DNA of 48,434 nt from Opitutia bacterium (GTDB lineage: Bacteria > Verrucomicrobiota > Verrucomicrobiia > Opitutales > Opitutaceae). The DNA is taken from positions 32,553 through 80,986 of the forward strand of contig PLOH01000070.1 of assembly GCA_003142955.1 (NCBI GenBank), in the 5' to 3' direction. Below the pieces are notes generated by a model that had not been told where the DNA came from, made no database searches, and was given only the letters and a program-made list of their open reading frames with translations. This document shows positions 34,712-42,385 of the stretch, piece after piece. The position numbers were made by a program, and so were the translations under genes. Position 1 is the first letter of the stretch. Every line of letters starts with the position of its first letter.

Positions 34712-35110
34712 TCAATGTCCCTTCAGGAGGTTGAGCTGGGCGGCTGCCAGATGGCCGAGCCAGACGGCCACCAGGCAGGCGACGACTGAACCGACGGCAT
34801 TGCCGCCTGCCTGCAACCACTCCTCGTCGCGGGCGAGATTGAGCGTCTGCAGGCTGAACGAGGAAAAGGTCGTGTAACCGCCGCAGATGCCGGTCATGAA
34901 GAACTGGCGGGAATTGCCGCTGGCGAAAACCCGGCCTTCGGGGCCGGTCAGGGTGGCGTAGAAGCCAATGACGAATGAACCGGTGACGTTGATGATGAAC
35001 GTGCCCCACGGGAACGTGGTGCCAAATTGATTGGCGACGAGACCGGAGAGGGCGAAGCGCGCCACGCTGCCGAGCGCACCGCCCAAAGCGACCAGAAGAT
35101 AAAGCATCAT
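34712..35110 (-). CDS. crcB: Fluoride channel CrcB/Fluc
   Basis: Exports fluoride from the cytoplasm as a dual-topology dimer. The 132-aa protein has four membrane segments, with GGALGSVARF at the N-terminus, the channel asparagine in INVTGSFVIGF and the GGYTTFSSFSLQT signature with the fluoride-track phenylalanines. First gene of the fluoride operon. Two ATG codons (35110, 35107) start it. Riboswitch-like sequence occupies the spacer to clpP. Confidence 0.96.
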   Translation of the reverse strand: MMLYLLVALGGALGSVARFALSGLVANQFGTTFPWGTFIINVTGSFVIGFYATLTGPEGRVFASGNSRQFFMTGICGGYTTFSSFSLQTLNLARDEEWLQAGGNAVGSVVACLVAVWLGHLAAAQLNLLKGH

Positions 35111-35130
35111 GACCGGGCTGTTACAGCATT

Positions 35131-35180
35131 GACTGAAACAGGAGTCATCAGTCCCTGCAAGCGCAGGGCGGTTTGCCCTT
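35131..35180 (-). ncRNA. Partial or degenerate fluoride riboswitch before crcB
   Basis: On the minus strand the 3' half of the aptamer is clear: AAACCGCC (35174-35167) flows into the perfect hairpin CCCTGC-GCTT-GCAGGG, then CTGATGACTCCTG. The 5' half that should supply GGAGT and the pseudoknot is not found in the 12 bp back to the clpP stop, nor convincingly in the clpP codons. GACTGA (35153-35148) can instead pair with TCAGTC (35136-35131), a competing hairpin like that of the intact copy. Confidence 0.5.
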
Positions 35181-35185
35181 TCGGG

Positions 35186-35842
35186 TCAGAGCGCTTCCAC
35201 GATCTTGTCCGCCAAGCCGTACTCGATCGCTTCTTTGGCGTTCAAGTAGAAGTCGCGATCGGTGTCTTTGGAGATTTTCTCGATCGGCTGACCGGAAGCG
35301 GAGGCCAGGATCTGGTTCAATTCGTCGCGGATCTTCTCCATTTCCTTTGCCTGAATATTGATATCGGTGGCGGGCCCGATGAACCGTCCCGCGATCAGGG
35401 GTTGATGGATCAGCACCCGGGCGTGGGGATAGATCAGGCGGCGACCCTTGGGCGCGGCGCACAGCAAAACGGATCCCATGGATGCGGCCATTCCGGTGAC
35501 AACGATGGTGACGGGCGACGTCAACAGCTTGATCGTATCGTAAATTGCCATGCCCGCGGTGATGGAGCCTCCGGGGGTATTGATATAGAAGGTGATATCC
35601 TTGCCCGGATCGTTCGACTCTAGATACAGGAGCTTTTCGCAGATGTCCTTGGCCGTTTCGTCGGTGACCGCGCCCCAAAGAAAGATTTTCCGCGCCTCGA
35701 GAAATTTCCGCTGGATAAGCGCGACCACTCCCTGCGGGGGTGGGACGGACTCGGGCTCCTGCTCAGGTTCATCCTCCTCGTCGTCGAGGCGGGCGGGCGG
35801 GCATGAATTGCGGGGGCCAGAAGAGACTTTCTGCTCGGGCAT
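35186..35842 (-). CDS. clpP: ATP-dependent Clp protease proteolytic subunit
   Basis: Serine protease subunit that forms the tetradecameric chamber with ClpX/ClpA. The catalytic triad is S121 in GMAASMGSVLL, H146 in VLIHQPL and the Asp of SKDTDRDFYL. From the ATG at 35842 the product is 218 aa; an alternative at 35914 adds 24 residues. A short acidic insertion near the N-terminus (LDDEEDEPEQEPES) is unusual and may influence ATPase docking. It stands without clpX, 75 bp upstream of crcB on the same strand, so read-through into the fluoride operon is possible. Confidence 0.95.
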   Translation of the reverse strand: MPEQKVSSGPRNSCPPARLDDEEDEPEQEPESVPPPQGVVALIQRKFLEARKIFLWGAVTDETAKDICEKLLYLESNDPGKDITFYINTPGGSITAGMAIYDTIKLLTSPVTIVVTGMAASMGSVLLCAAPKGRRLIYPHARVLIHQPLIAGRFIGPATDINIQAKEMEKIRDELNQILASASGQPIEKISKDTDRDFYLNAKEAIEYGLADKIVEAL

Positions 35843-35995
35843 GATCCCGCAAACTGTGTGCGGCGGGCAGCGGTTGTCCAATGAAAAGGCACCCAGGGAC
35901 TTCGGGCGTTGCATTGGCGGACAACAGCCGGGCTAATAATTGGTCGATCGAATTTGGATCCGGATGGAACGTGCCGTTGAACGGCGTATCCGATC

Positions 35996-36865
35996 ATGCC
36001 TGTGTATGCTTTTCCTGCAACGCGCCCAACTCCTGCGCGGGTGGTCAATGCGATGCGCCAATTGTCACCCGCTCCCATGGTGCTTCCCCGCCTGCAGCGG
36101 CTGCTGACGAATCCAAATTCCGGCCTCTTCGAGATCGTTGAGCTGGTCCGATTGGACACTGCGTTGACGGCGCGGGTCATCCAGATCAGCAACAGCCCTT
36201 GGTTCGGCCGTGGCGCGAACTGTCAGACGATTGAGGAGGTGGTCAACCGGGTGGGATTCCATCAGGTCCATCGTCTGGTGGCGACGGCGGCCGCATCGAC
36301 GGTCGTTGAAAAAACTTTGTTGGTCTATGGGCTCGATGACAAGGCGATGTGGCGGACTTCAGTGGCGTGCGCCTTTGCCGCGGAGTTGTTGGCGGTGCGT
36401 ATCGGGGAGGACGTGGCGGAAGCCTACACGATCGGGTTGTTACATGCCGTGGGCCGGGTGGCCATTGATAACTATGCACGGGGGAAAATGCCCACGATCG
36501 TACTGGGGGATGCCGGTTTTCCGCTTGAATACAGTGTGGCGGAGCAAGCCCAACTGGGATTATCCCAAGCCGATGTCGGAGCGTGGATGTTGAAGAACTG
36601 GGAATTTGGTCCGGTGGCGGTTGAGGCGATCCGGTCGCAGTATGCGCCGTTGGAGGCGCTGCTGCCCTATGATCGCATGGCAGCCGTGCTTTACGGAGCG
36701 CGCATGCTCCGCACGGTGGTTTGTCAAACCGGCGAAGCGCAATCGGTTCGGGCAGATTCCGCGGTGCTGGAGGTACTGCGCCTGACAGAAACAGAACTCC
36801 TCGGGTATGTGCCAGACTTGCGCGCGCAAATGACAAAGGCCCGGCAAGTCACGGAAATGCGTTAG
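35996..36865 (+). CDS. HDOD-domain protein, first of a tandem pair
   Basis: A 289-aa signalling-type protein made up essentially of one HDOD domain (residues about 20-220): APMVLPRLQRLL, then IVELVRLDTALTARVIQISNS and a degenerate HD core near AYTIGLLHAVGRVA. HDOD domains are HD-superfamily relatives lacking phosphodiesterase residues and occur in motility, stress and two-component regulation. No receiver or GGDEF domain is attached. Divergent from clpP and paralogous with the gene at 36982. Confidence 0.88.
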   Translation: MPVYAFPATRPTPARVVNAMRQLSPAPMVLPRLQRLLTNPNSGLFEIVELVRLDTALTARVIQISNSPWFGRGANCQTIEEVVNRVGFHQVHRLVATAAASTVVEKTLLVYGLDDKAMWRTSVACAFAAELLAVRIGEDVAEAYTIGLLHAVGRVAIDNYARGKMPTIVLGDAGFPLEYSVAEQAQLGLSQADVGAWMLKNWEFGPVAVEAIRSQYAPLEALLPYDRMAAVLYGARMLRTVVCQTGEAQSVRADSAVLEVLRLTETELLGYVPDLRAQMTKARQVTEMR

Positions 36866-36981
36866 GCCGCCCGGGTTGACGGCTGTTCGTGGGGGTTCAC
36901 AGCCAAGGAGTGTAATGTAAACCCCATGCTTCTAGGCTAAGGTTTTCACCCAGGTCGCCGATAATACTCATTGCGAAGCAT

Positions 36982-37884
36982 ATGAGCGCGGCAATCTCAA
37001 CGCTGGATAAAGGAAGATTCACCCCCGGGCAGATCGTTCGGGAGGTGAAGGATTTGCCGTCCGCTCCCAAGATTCTGCCGCGGCTGAAAAGACTTCTTCA
37101 TGACGGGGATTCCTCGATGGATGAGATCGTCATGCTCATCCGGCTGGACACGGCCATTGCCGCGCGAGTGCTGCAGGTGAGCAACAGTCCGTACTACAAT
37201 CAGGGGCTTCGCTGCCACACCATCGACGAGGCCGTCAATCGTGTCGGGTACAATCATATCTACGAACTCGTCTCTTACGCGGTGGCCTCGCAGGTCTTGG
37301 TGCGGCCATTGGAAGTCTATAGCATGGAGGCGGACGAGATCTGGCAGCAGTCCGTGGCTTGCGCGCTCGCGGCGGAGCTCATCGCCTCGATCACCGGCGA
37401 CGACGAGAATGTGGCCTATACCGTGGGCCTGCTGCATCGCATCGGCATGGTGGTGGTCAACGAGTGGGCTTTGCGCGGACACCCGCAACTTCGCTTTATC
37501 GGTGAGGGCTTTCCCGGTGAATTCATCCGGAGCGAGCGAGTGATCCTAGGGTGCACCCAGGCTGACGTCGGCGCCGAATTGCTCCGCAGTTGGGATTTCT
37601 CGCCTGATACGACGATCCCGGTGCAGTGCCAGTACGAGCCACGCAGTGCCTCAATCGGGACCCGCATGGCCAGTCTTCTCTGTGCCGCGCGGTGGGTTCG
37701 GGCCGTCGTGTGTGATGAGCCGGGCCACTCCATGCCGCCCAACGCGGCTTTGCTTGCCCGCCTGCGGCTCTCTCCAGCGCAGTTGACCGCGGTGGCCGGA
37801 GACGTTCGCGCCCAGCTCCAGACCATCAGCACGTCATTGGTCGAAGCCCAGTCGCCGTCATTTCGCGAGTTATTCGCGAGCTGA
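36982..37884 (+). CDS. HDOD-domain protein, second of a tandem pair
   Basis: A 300-aa paralogue of the preceding gene: LPSAPKILPRLKRLL, IVMLIRLDTAIAARVLQVSNS and AYTVGLLHRIGMVV align with it throughout, so the two arose by tandem duplication. The 116-bp spacer between them suggests separate or internal promoters. Three or four degenerate HD residues remain and enzymatic activity is not expected. Partners unknown. Confidence 0.88.
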   Translation: MSAAISTLDKGRFTPGQIVREVKDLPSAPKILPRLKRLLHDGDSSMDEIVMLIRLDTAIAARVLQVSNSPYYNQGLRCHTIDEAVNRVGYNHIYELVSYAVASQVLVRPLEVYSMEADEIWQQSVACALAAELIASITGDDENVAYTVGLLHRIGMVVVNEWALRGHPQLRFIGEGFPGEFIRSERVILGCTQADVGAELLRSWDFSPDTTIPVQCQYEPRSASIGTRMASLLCAARWVRAVVCDEPGHSMPPNAALLARLRLSPAQLTAVAGDVRAQLQTISTSLVEAQSPSFRELFAS

Positions 37885-37952
37885 CACAATTCCTTAGTCC
37901 TGATTTGTTCCGTGGCGGCCGGATTTAGGTCCGCACATCCGGCGCGGTGGAA

Positions 37953-37980
37953 GGATCGCGAGGCGTCAGCCCCGCGATCC
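37953..37980. terminator. Hairpin between convergent HDOD and symporter genes
   Basis: The arms ggatcgcg (37953-37960) and cgcgatcc (37973-37980) form a perfect 8-bp stem with a 12-nt loop in the 136-bp convergent spacer. No T-run follows, so it is a candidate bidirectional transcript end only. Confidence 0.35.
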
Positions 37981-38020
37981 CGTCCGATCAAGGTGTATCC
38001 GGCCCGCAGTAAAGCCGCGC

Positions 38021-39832
38021 TCAGCCGCGGAAATAGAGATAACCGCCGAGGATGACGACCAGGATCAGGCCGGAGGCCGCCACTTCACGCCAATCCCAGC
38101 TCGCATAGGTCTTCGCTTTGTCCTCATGCGAGGACGTGCCGAACGTCAGCCCCTCGATACGGGCGTAATCCGGGTCCGCGGTTGAATAACTGACCGTCAC
38201 CATGACGATCGCTGACACGACCGTGATGAGGATACTGAAGTACTGGTAGTTGATGTTGTTGATCACCCACAGGACGGAGCCTTCAGTGTAACCGCCTTCA
38301 AACCCTTTCAGCTTCATGGTGACCGGCGTGTCGACGAGCATACGGAACAAACCAAGCGCGAAGCCCACCACCATCGTCCAGAGGCAACCGCGCGCGTTGA
38401 GGCGCTTCCAGAACACACCGAAGAAGAAAACGACGAAGATCGGCGGCGCCAGATAGCCCTGCACCGACTGCAGATAGTCGTAGAGGCTGTGCGCGCCCTG
38501 GACCACCGGGATCCATGCGAGGGCGATCAGAACCATGATGGTCGTGGCGATCCGTCCCGTGCGCACGAGCTGAGACTGCGACGCGTTGGGCCTGAGTTTC
38601 TGGTACAGGTCCACCGTGAACAAGGTGGAGCAGGCGTTGAACACGCCGGCGAGGGAGCCCATCAAGGCCGAAAGCAGTCCTGCCACCACGAGGCCGCGCA
38701 GGCCGGACGGCAAAAGGTGTTTCACCATCATCGGGAAGGCATTCTGGGCGTCGTAGTTTCCGCCCATGGAGATCTCCGGTATTTTGTTACTCTTGACCAG
38801 CGCAAACCAGATCATGCCGGGGATGATAAACAGATAGGGAGGGAACAGCTTGAGGAACGAGGCGAAAATGCTGCCTTGGCGGGCCACATGCTCGTTCGGA
38901 GCCCCCAATGCCCGCTGCACAATGTATTGGTCAGTGCACCAGTACCACAGGCCGATGACCGGCGCGCAGATCAGCATGCCGAGCCACGGATAATGGTTGT
39001 TGAAATACCAGGCCTGTTTCACCACGTGGCCGTCGGACGCGTGTTCCAGCACCGGAGCCCAGGTGGACTCGACGCCGGCGGGCGTCATCGGCTTCCAAAG
39101 GTTGAACATGTCAGAGCCGCAGATGGTGCGCAGTTCGTGCCAGCCGCCGAGCTTGTACAGACCGTAGAAGGTGAGCGTCGCCGAGCCGCAAATGAGGACG
39201 ACGACCTGGACCGCGTCATTGTAGGCAACCGCGCGCATCCCGCCGAGAGCCGTGTAAAGGCCGGTCAACACGATCACGGCCACCGAGCCGATCCAAAAGC
39301 TGTTGATCTCGATGCCCCCGAGATTCAGATGGACTTCTGGCAGGAGGGTGGAAAAGACCACGCCGCCGGCAAAAATACCCACGGCGATCTTCGACACGAC
39401 GAACGTGATCAGCGAAACGATTGACAACACATAGCGCGAACTGGTGCTGAACCGCCGCTCCAGGAATTCGGGCATCGTAAACACGAGGGAGCGCGCGTAG
39501 AACGGGACGAAGACCCAGGCCAGGACCAACAGGCACCACGCGTGCAGTTCATAATGCGCCATGGCGACGCCGTCCTTGGCACCCGACCCGGCGAGGCCGA
39601 CGATGTGTTCCGAGCCGATGTTCGATGCGAAGATCGAGGCGCCGATGACCCACCAACCGAGGTTGCGGCCGGCCAGAAAGTAGTCTGCCGCGGTATCCTT
39701 GCCCTTCTTCACCACCCACCAGGCAACGCCTAGCAGGATGCCGAAATAGAGCGCGATGGCCAGCCAGTCGACGCCGCTGAGGGTCGAGGTGTCGGTGCTC
39801 GCGGCTGCGAGAATCGGGGTCAGGATATTCAT
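38021..39832 (-). CDS. Sodium/solute symporter (SSS family, SGLT-like)
   Basis: Inner-membrane Na+-driven importer of 603 aa with about 14 hydrophobic spans. Hallmarks are DYFLAGRNLGWWVIGASIFASNIG near residue 50-75, the GxxAxxL-type helix GLYTALGGMRAVAYND and the sodium-site serine region AGLLSALMGSLAGVFNACSTLF. Resemblance to SGLT members suggests a sugar or similar organic solute, but the substrate is not determined. The DUF1080 gene lies 340 bp upstream on the same strand. Confidence 0.9.
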   Translation of the reverse strand: MNILTPILAAASTDTSTLSGVDWLAIALYFGILLGVAWWVVKKGKDTAADYFLAGRNLGWWVIGASIFASNIGSEHIVGLAGSGAKDGVAMAHYELHAWCLLVLAWVFVPFYARSLVFTMPEFLERRFSTSSRYVLSIVSLITFVVSKIAVGIFAGGVVFSTLLPEVHLNLGGIEINSFWIGSVAVIVLTGLYTALGGMRAVAYNDAVQVVVLICGSATLTFYGLYKLGGWHELRTICGSDMFNLWKPMTPAGVESTWAPVLEHASDGHVVKQAWYFNNHYPWLGMLICAPVIGLWYWCTDQYIVQRALGAPNEHVARQGSIFASFLKLFPPYLFIIPGMIWFALVKSNKIPEISMGGNYDAQNAFPMMVKHLLPSGLRGLVVAGLLSALMGSLAGVFNACSTLFTVDLYQKLRPNASQSQLVRTGRIATTIMVLIALAWIPVVQGAHSLYDYLQSVQGYLAPPIFVVFFFGVFWKRLNARGCLWTMVVGFALGLFRMLVDTPVTMKLKGFEGGYTEGSVLWVINNINYQYFSILITVVSAIVMVTVSYSTADPDYARIEGLTFGTSSHEDKAKTYASWDWREVAASGLILVVILGGYLYFRG

Positions 39833-40172
39833 GGACTCGGGATTGATTGGAAGGGCAAACGTTGAACCGAGAAAAGGGCGGCCGGTAGGAGGATCGGAAA
39901 GACCAGCCGAGCGGCGAAGTCCGGCAGATCTGCCTGCACGGTGTTCAGGGGTTGGGGTGGATGCGCGTCCTCAGCGGATGCGTGAGACGCGCCTTCTTCG
40001 GCAAGGAAAACTTATACGCAAAACGCGGGGCAGTTTGCTAATCGCCGACCCGGTGGCGAGCACAATTCACCGGTCGGTGAAGCGCACCTCTGAGCGCGTC
40101 TGGTCCGGTCAGGGATGTCCCGTCCGGGGATGCGATCGGACCACGGTCGAAACAAACACCCTGAGTCGCGGC
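39833..40172. promoter_or_regulatory. 340-bp gene-free spacer upstream of the symporter
   Basis: No gene seen. A TTCACCG-GT-CGGTGAA palindrome (40066-40081) could be an operator. On the minus strand a TATAAG hexamer (40016-40011) in an AT-rich patch is a candidate -10 for the symporter promoter, with no convincing -35. The remaining sequence has no structure I can name. Confidence 0.35.
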
Positions 40173-40814
40173 CTAATCGAGCGGGGTCAGGCGAAGATTC
40201 CTCAGTTCAAAAGGAAATCCTTCGAGCTGGATCCCAATCCGACCGGTGCGTTGGGTGCAATGGGTGATCTTGTTCTGGAAGACACCGTTGATGCTCACCT
40301 GGATCGTCCCGCCGCGGCAGACGACGTCGACGGAATTCCATCCGCCCAAAACCTTCTCGGAAACCAAGCCTAGGTGATCGAGTTGCGGCGTCGCAGCTTC
40401 GGGGGCGGAAGAAAGGGCTTCGGCGAATTTTGCGCCCGCCATTGGGAGCAGGTCACCGGCCCGGTCGATCTTCATCTGAATCTGATACGACACCGGCCAG
40501 AGGTTACGGTCGACCGGTCCGGAGGCGATATGCACCAGCAGGCCACTGTTGCTGTTTCTGGCGGCATCCGCCGGCCAGCGATATTCAATGTGCAGCCGGT
40601 AATTCGCGTGCGAGCCCGCGGCGAGAAGATAACCCACCGGCCGGCCCGTGACGGCGAGCACTCCCCCGTCGATCACCTGACAGGCCAAGGAAATGTCCGT
40701 CGCGGGATTTGCCACCAGTTCCCATCCGGCCAGGTCCCGGCCGTTGAAAAGATCCACCGGCGCGACGGCACCGGCAGTCACGCACGTGAGGATAAAGACG
40801 ATGAAGTGACGCAT
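40173..40814 (-). CDS. DUF1080 (3-keto-disaccharide hydrolase family) secreted protein
   Basis: A 213-aa protein with a signal peptide (MRHFIVFILTCVTAGAVA) and one DUF1080 concanavalin-like beta-sandwich: VDLFNGRDLAGWEL at the start, RNSNSGLLVHIA in the middle and GIQLEGFPFELRNLRL at the end. This family is abundant in Verrucomicrobia and Planctomycetes and includes 3-keto-disaccharide hydrolases. Likely acts on carbohydrate outside the cytoplasm; with the neighbouring SSS symporter it suggests a small sugar-use locus. Confidence 0.88.
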   Translation of the reverse strand: MRHFIVFILTCVTAGAVAPVDLFNGRDLAGWELVANPATDISLACQVIDGGVLAVTGRPVGYLLAAGSHANYRLHIEYRWPADAARNSNSGLLVHIASGPVDRNLWPVSYQIQMKIDRAGDLLPMAGAKFAEALSSAPEAATPQLDHLGLVSEKVLGGWNSVDVVCRGGTIQVSINGVFQNKITHCTQRTGRIGIQLEGFPFELRNLRLTPLD

Positions 40815-40922
40815 CGCCGGGAAAATGACAGGGAAGGCGTTTCAGCGAAACCAAAAAAACAAACCGACCATCGCCCGACCGCAACTGTTATTGCGACGCG
40901 CCGTCGTCGCATCGTATCCGGG

Positions 40923-41900
40923 CTACAGGTTTTCGCAGGCGAGATAGACCAGGGTCTGATTGACCAGTTGGTGGGCGATCTCGCCAAAGGTGATGGGGCC
41001 CACGAAAGGCGCCGTCTGCTTGCCCTCCAGTTCACCGAACAAGTAATTCAGGATACAATTGCAGGAGAGCAGCGGGTGCGCGTTCTTGGGAACCTCCCGG
41101 GCAAATGTCGCGGCATAATCGGCCATCGGTGCCGCGAGATGATAATCAACGCCCGGGAACACCGGCGCGTAAAAGCTGACTTTTCCGGCGGCCTCGTCGA
41201 TTGCCTTGATGCTGACGTTGATGCCCGTGCCCGCGTAGTCTGCGACGAGGGGCAGGCTGGCATCGGCAGTCGTCTTGCGCAAATACGCAGCAAAATCAAC
41301 CGTCTGACCATCGATGATCGCCTGGCGGGCCTCGAAGCCGGGCCGAGCGAACTGGATGGCAGGTCCGGTTCCCGGGCGGAAGAGATTCACCGTGTGCACC
41401 ATCGGCTGGCACTCGCCGGGGAGTTCGACATGCAACACGACCGCGCCTTCGCCGAGACACGTGGCCGACCGGCCGTCGAATACCACCGGAGCTGCCTTTG
41501 CCAGATCATCCAGATGAACGCCAGCGATCCAGCCAATGACCGGCTTGAGGAAAATCTCCGGATACTCCGGTGCATGGAGCGCATATTCCAGGTGGGATTT
41601 GCTATTGGCCGGAATAATAATGTACGAAAAGCCGTTGGCGTAGGCGTCGGTCGCCACGGTTCCGAGCGCGGCGACGGTATAGGTCTGAATTCTCCAACGG
41701 GTGACCGGAAGCCGGATCTCATCGATGTACACCCGGGCCCGATCACAGAGACCCCCCGTGGTCGCGGTCATGAAATAGGGGATGCTTCCGCCGATCCAGT
41801 TGCCCGGCTGCAGTTGCGCCAGAGCTTCCCGGGATCCCGCGATGGTGAGGCAGGTTCCGCGGCGGATGAGTTCGTTCGCTTCCTGAACAGTTAGCAGCAT
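40923..41900 (-). CDS. Conserved hypothetical protein of a two-gene operon
   Basis: Not recognised with certainty. The 325-aa cytoplasmic protein ends in SCNCILNYLFGELEGK and GPITFGEIAHQLVNQTLVYL, which is reminiscent of the C-terminal signature of FIST sensory domains; that link is by eye. The start ATG at 41900 is well supported by an AAGGAG Shine-Dalgarno on the minus strand, unusual for this window. It follows the 74-aa gene by 10 bp, with the Shine-Dalgarno overlapping that gene's stop, so translation is coupled. Confidence 0.72.
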   Translation of the reverse strand: MLLTVQEANELIRRGTCLTIAGSREALAQLQPGNWIGGSIPYFMTATTGGLCDRARVYIDEIRLPVTRWRIQTYTVAALGTVATDAYANGFSYIIIPANSKSHLEYALHAPEYPEIFLKPVIGWIAGVHLDDLAKAAPVVFDGRSATCLGEGAVVLHVELPGECQPMVHTVNLFRPGTGPAIQFARPGFEARQAIIDGQTVDFAAYLRKTTADASLPLVADYAGTGINVSIKAIDEAAGKVSFYAPVFPGVDYHLAAPMADYAATFAREVPKNAHPLLSCNCILNYLFGELEGKQTAPFVGPITFGEIAHQLVNQTLVYLACENL

Positions 41901-41910
41901 GGTGCGCTCC

Positions 41911-42135
41911 TTAATTGAAGATAGCCTTGATGTCCTGCTGAAGGGTGCGCTCGTATTTCGCGAAGAAAGCGTACGCCTCGTCGACACATTGCTGCAGAGT
42001 CGCAGCCGAATTGTCGGATCTCATTTTCGTTCTCAGGCAGAAAAACAGCATGGACGCTGCGGCACTGGAGAAACGGTGATTGACCTCTCCCTTCACCAGT
42101 GCGGCCCATTTTGGGTCGGCCTTTGACGGAATCAT
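41911..42135 (-). CDS. Small hypothetical protein (74 aa), partner of the 325-aa protein
   Basis: A 74-residue soluble helical protein (PKWAALVKGEVNHRF, then a hydrophobic AAASMLFFCLRTKM, then YAFFAKYERTLQQDI). No named family. Its stop overlaps the Shine-Dalgarno of the downstream gene, so it is very likely real and functionally linked to it. Four cysteine or methionine residues are not arranged as a metal site. Confidence 0.7.
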   Translation of the reverse strand: MIPSKADPKWAALVKGEVNHRFSSAAASMLFFCLRTKMRSDNSAATLQQCVDEAYAFFAKYERTLQQDIKAIFN

Positions 42136-42308
42136 GAGAATAAGAAAACCCCTGACGATCAGTGGGGTGATCGCTTGATCCTGTCTTTCGGCTCGTTGCT
42201 CCGGAACTTGAGCCGGTGGCCGGCCAGATCGGAATTCTCCTGTCTAAGCCGTATCCATGCAAAATGGGTCTGGCTCACTCGCAAGGGTGATGCGGTCAGG
42301 TGACCTAT

Positions 42309-42368
42309 GTAGGAAGCGAGCTTGCTCGCGATATTCACCTCTGAATCGCGAGCAAGCTCGCCTCCCAC
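42309..42368. repeat. REP-like inverted repeat, GCGAGCTTGCTCGC type
   Basis: The left arm 42309-42332 and right arm 42345-42368 are complementary at 22 of 24 positions with a 12-nt loop, and each arm contains the self-complementary gcgagcttgctcgc. The same core is known from REP elements of Pseudomonas and other bacteria. It sits in the 250-bp spacer upstream of the two-gene operon; the rest of that spacer shows no gene. Confidence 0.8.
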
Positions 42369-42385
42369 AATTTGCATAGATCTGC

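Noticed and set aside
40066..40081. TTCACCG/CGGTGAA palindrome as a proven operator
   Set aside because: A single 7-bp palindrome without a regulator gene nearby is too little to name a site; kept only as a note in the spacer entry.
40374..41894. 506-aa open frame on the plus strand
   Set aside because: Antisense to the DUF1080 gene and the 325-aa gene; no domain-like sequence.
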